A stretch of DNA of 64,000 nucleotides, from the NCBI RefSeq assembly GCF_004014805.1, contig NZ_ATDN01000011.1:1-64000 (forward strand). The letters run 5' to 3'. This stretch comes from Mycolicibacterium elephantis DSM 44368. GTDB lineage: Bacteria > Actinomycetota > Actinomycetes > Mycobacteriales > Mycobacteriaceae. Both the position numbers and the translations under genes were made by a program. This document shows positions 61,643 through 64,000 of the stretch, one piece after another. The notes beneath the pieces were generated by a model. That model did not search any database, had not been told where the DNA came from, and saw only the letters and a list, made by a program, of their open reading frames with translations. How positions within the stretch are numbered: the stretch's first letter is position 1; each line of letters begins with the position of its first letter.

Positions 61643-62482
61643 GAAGCTTCCTTTCTGGTGTTCAGTTGTCGGTTCTGGACCCGCGGCCCGGAGGGCTCTC
61701 ATGGCGGGCCGGGGTGGTCGAACAGCCGGCAGCATATGGCCTGGCCAGTCCGTCTGTCCAACTGTTCAGATGTTCATGTGTTAGGTTGGCGCCTGCGGGT
61801 CGGTCGTGTGCGACGTCGATGCAGCACATCGGAACCGACTTGTCATCGAGGCGGTAGCAGGCGCCCGGCCGACCCGCTCCAAGTTCCCTGGACGCCACCG
61901 CGCGCTCGCGCGACCGAGCCGTCTCTGCGGATGGGGGACCGCCCACCGGGGCGTGCTTACAAGTTGCTGGGGCCACCCTCGGGAACGCCGCTTCGCTGTC
62001 CGACGAGGGCGTCAACGGATTTAATGAGAACCGCTAACTATTTGCGAAATTTGCCCATTGTTGCACTTGACTTTTTCACTTATTTGCCATTCTCACCGCG
62101 GTAGGGGACCGTTTCCCGGCAAATCCCCACGTCCCTCTGGGCGATGTGACGAATGTCACCGTGCTGCCGAAAATAGCCACCGCTAAACGGCCCGGAACAA
62201 GGCCCAAGTCGACGCCGGTAAAAGGTGACCAGGATTGTTCGCGCCCAAACCGTGACGCAACCGTTGCCAGATCGCTTCCGACCACGGCCGGCGACGGCGC
62301 TGAAGACGGCCTCCGGCGGTGCATCGATTAGCTTTGCCGGACTAAGTGATCACCTCGCATATGAGCAGCATATTAACCTTTACGTTATTTGATGTGGGTT
62401 TGCTGCCTCTGCAGCCGCTAGGCCGGTCGCCAAGGCCAAGAGCGAATCTGGGAAATATGTCCCACTCTTGGGAATGGCCTGC
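61643..62482. other. Gene-poor region between sodA and the small leaderless gene
   Basis: About 840 bases. The first part must carry the sodA promoter. No frame on either strand looks like a real protein. The stretch 62020-62100 is AT-rich (GCTAACTATTTGCGAAATT and on) compared with its surroundings and could be a promoter region. A CRP-like palindrome lies at 62145-62160. Nothing else was recognised. Confidence 0.5.
62145..62160. promoter_or_regulatory. CRP-like palindrome in the gene-poor region
   Basis: TGTGA, six bases (CGAATG), TCACC: nine of ten consensus positions, with inner dyad GTGAC/GTCAC. The nearest plausible start codon downstream is at 62496, 335 bases away, and sodA starts 500 bases away on the other side. 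Confidence 0.45.
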
Positions 62483-62498
62483 TAGATTGACGCCCATG
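62483..62498 (+). promoter_or_regulatory. -10 element with leaderless ATG
   Basis: TAGATT at 62483-62488 followed seven bases later by ATG at 62496. This is the usual geometry of mycobacterial leaderless transcripts, and there is no ribosome site. Confidence 0.5.
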
Positions 62499-62789
62499 CT
62501 CGATCTCACTGGCCCGAAGCAAACCAGCACCAACGCAGCGTGGCCACCTGATCTGCTAACGGTCGACTCCCGCGACAGGTTTGCGGGCTCGGCGATGCCT
62601 TCTGAGGGTGACTGCGCAAACTACGGGATAGTTGCCGTCGCCGGGGACACCTGGCGGTCCCGGGCCCGGTGCAGCTGCGGTTGGCAGGGGAGGCAACACT
62701 GGTTGTCAGCTATAGCGGTTTACGATGCGCATCTACATGCGGCCAGCAACCAATGCCGGCCGGCGGTGCCATTAGTATTCAGGAGTTGA
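62496..62789 (+). CDS. Small protein with RCxCGWxGRxxW motif
   Basis: A 97-residue protein of unknown function. The C-terminal half, GDTWRSRARCSCGWQGRQHW followed by AHLHAASNQCRP, resembles a family of small mycobacterial proteins with a CxCGW knuckle and a distal Cys, perhaps metal-binding. The N-terminal half is not recognisable. ATG at 62496 fits a leaderless transcript. Located 72 bases upstream of the polyketide synthase start. Confidence 0.55.
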   Translation: MLDLTGPKQTSTNAAWPPDLLTVDSRDRFAGSAMPSEGDCANYGIVAVAGDTWRSRARCSCGWQGRQHWLSAIAVYDAHLHAASNQCRPAVPLVFRS

Positions 62790-62861
62790 GACAGGGCGCG
62801 ACTTTCCCCTTATTCTGTTTCGGTCGCATTCAGTGCTCACTCCTGAGAGAGGTTTACAGAC

Positions 62862-64000
62862 GTGGGTGAAACGCGCACAAATTCCGTCGCTGTAATCGGA
62901 ATGTCGTGCCGCCTTCCGGGGGGGATTGTTTCCCCTGAGCAGCTATGGGAAGCGTTGCTGCGTGGCGACGACTTCGTAACTGAGGTGCCTGCCGAGCGCT
63001 GGGATGCCGAACAGTACTACGACCCGGAGCCAGGCGTGCCGGGGCGGTCCGTCTCCAAGTGGGGCGCCTTCCTCGACGACGTGGCCGGCTTCGACGCCGA
63101 CTTCTTCGGCATCACTGACCGCGAGGCCACCGCGATCGACCCGCAGCACCGGCTGCTCTTGGAGACCGCATGGGAGGCGGTCGAGCACGCGGGCCTGAAC
63201 CCGACGGCGCTGAGCGGATCCAAGGCCGGCGTGTTCATGGGCGTGACCCACAACGACTACGCGTACCTGGCCGCCGACACCCAGACCCTGGAGGGCCCGT
63301 ACGGGTTCACCGGGACGAGCTTCAGCCTGGCCTCCGGACGCATCGCCTACGCGCTCGGCGTCCACGGCCCGGCCTACACGGTCGACACCGCCTGCTCCTC
63401 GGGCTTGAGCGCGATCCACATGGCCTGCCGCAGCCTGCAGGACGGCGAGAGCGACCTCGCGCTGGCCGGCGGGGTTTCGGTCTTGCTCGAACCCCGCAAG
63501 GCGGCCGGCGGTTCGGCCGCGGGGATGTTGTCCCCGACCGGGCACTGCCGAGCGTTCGACGAAGCCGCCGACGGGTTCGTCTCCGCCGAGGGTTGCGTGG
63601 TGCTCACGCTCAAACGACTCGACGACGCGCTCGAGGCGGGCGACAGGATCATGGCCGTCATCCGGGGCACCGCGGTCAACCAGGACGGCCGCACGGTCAA
63701 CATCGCCACGCCGTCCTCGGAGGCGCAGATCAAGGTGTACCGGGCGGCGCTGGCGGCCGCCGGCGTGGAAGCCGGCACCGTCGGCTTGGTGGAGGCGCAC
63801 GGCACCGGCACCCCGGTCGGCGACCCGCTCGAGTACGCCAGCGTGGCCGAGGTGTACGGCTCCGACGGGCCCTGCGCGCTGGCCTCCGTCAAGACCAACT
63901 TCGGCCACACCCAGTCGGCGGCGGGTGCGCTGGGCGTGATGAAGGCCGTCTTGGCCGTGCAGCACGGCGTCATCCCGCCGAACCTGCACTTCAACCGCCT
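62862..64000 (+). CDS. Type I polyketide synthase, N-terminal ketosynthase domain (3' end outside window)
   Basis: Start of a large mycobacterial PKS related to the Mas/Pks2/Pks5 group, which build methyl-branched lipids. GTG at 62862 gives [21 protein letters not shown]; a ribosome site GAGAGAGG lies 9 bases upstream. 379 residues of the ketosynthase domain are visible with the active-site Cys178 (DTACSSG), His313 (EAHGTGT) and His349 (NFGHTQ), so the domain is functional as far as seen. The pattern [18 protein letters not shown] matches Pks5-type enzymes. The frame is open at base 64000; the other domains are outside the window. Confidence 0.93.
   Translation, partial: MGETRTNSVAVIGMSCRLPGGIVSPEQLWEALLRGDDFVTEVPAERWDAEQYYDPEPGVPGRSVSKWGAFLDDVAGFDADFFGITDREATAIDPQHRLLLETAWEAVEHAGLNPTALSGSKAGVFMGVTHNDYAYLAADTQTLEGPYGFTGTSFSLASGRIAYALGVHGPAYTVDTACSSGLSAIHMACRSLQDGESDLALAGGVSVLLEPRKAAGGSAAGMLSPTGHCRAFDEAADGFVSAEGCVVLTLKRLDDALEAGDRIMAVIRGTAVNQDGRTVNIATPSSEAQIKVYRAALAAAGVEAGTVGLVEAHGTGTPVGDPLEYASVAEVYGSDGPCALASVKTNFGHTQSAAGALGVMKAVLAVQHGVIPPNLHFNR

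Overview
The window is a 64 kb piece of a high-GC actinobacterial chromosome, almost certainly a fast-growing Mycobacterium (Mycolicibacterium). The evidence is gene order that follows the M. tuberculosis Rv0944-Rv0996 block with few breaks (fpg-like, SDR, pgi, chorismate mutase, uvrD1, M23 peptidase, sucCD, F420-type oxidoreductase, Rv0954/perM, purNH, MoxR/VWA pair, echA7-fadE12-accA2-accD2-fadE13-atuA, rpmF, mprAB-pepD-moaB2, mscL, ruc, galU-glp-rimJ-glpR). MspA-type porins, which slow growers lack, sit between moaB2 and mscL; as I recall, this is where M. smegmatis has mspC. Ortholog names rest on recalled family sequences and synteny, not on a database search.

Layout. 1-16 kb: deaminase (cut by the window edge), membrane protein, Fpg-type glycosylase, hydrolase, TetR regulator, secreted chorismate mutase, two SDR proteins, Pgi, succinate-semialdehyde dehydrogenase, OafA-like acyltransferase, cytosolic chorismate mutase, UvrD1 and an M23 endopeptidase. 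16-31 kb: TCA enzyme SucCD (with a CRP-type site upstream), a Cys-less thiolase-like protein, orphan ModA, an LLM oxidoreductase behind a KstR-type operator, the division-linked membrane pair Rv0954/PerM, PurN-PurH, and a MoxR-VWA operon. 31-41 kb: a minus-strand catabolic operon (AtuA-FadE13-AccD2-AccA2-FadE12-EchA7-SDR) that resembles acyclic terpene or branched-chain acyl-CoA degradation modules. 41-46 kb: the envelope-stress operon mprA-mprB-pepD-moaB2, with candidate MprA boxes, followed by a CRP-type palindrome just before a 52-residue protein gene.

46-48 kb holds two tandem MspA-family porin genes, each with its own leader and terminator. The first carries an in-frame 156-bp tandem duplication that repeats 52 residues of the barrel and constriction-loop region. 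48-55 kb: MscL, a SAF protein, the chaperone Ruc behind a CIRCE-like element, a folate enzyme, and the galU-glp-rimJ-glpR cluster (Glp and GlpR are divisome proteins in Corynebacteriales).

54.8-58.2 kb is a small genomic island. An intact tRNA-Ala(CGC) marks its left end and a 52-bp copy of the tRNA 3' part marks its right end. It carries a large secreted HSL-type esterase, the remnant of a serine recombinase and a small unknown protein. 58-64 kb is accessory: HxlR regulator with an operator-like palindrome, haloalkane-dehalogenase-type hydrolase, TfoX-N protein, SDR, SodA, an 850-bp stretch without genes, a small leaderless-type gene and the start of a large type I polyketide synthase that runs off the window. 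Several intergenic gaps carry related imperfect hairpins.
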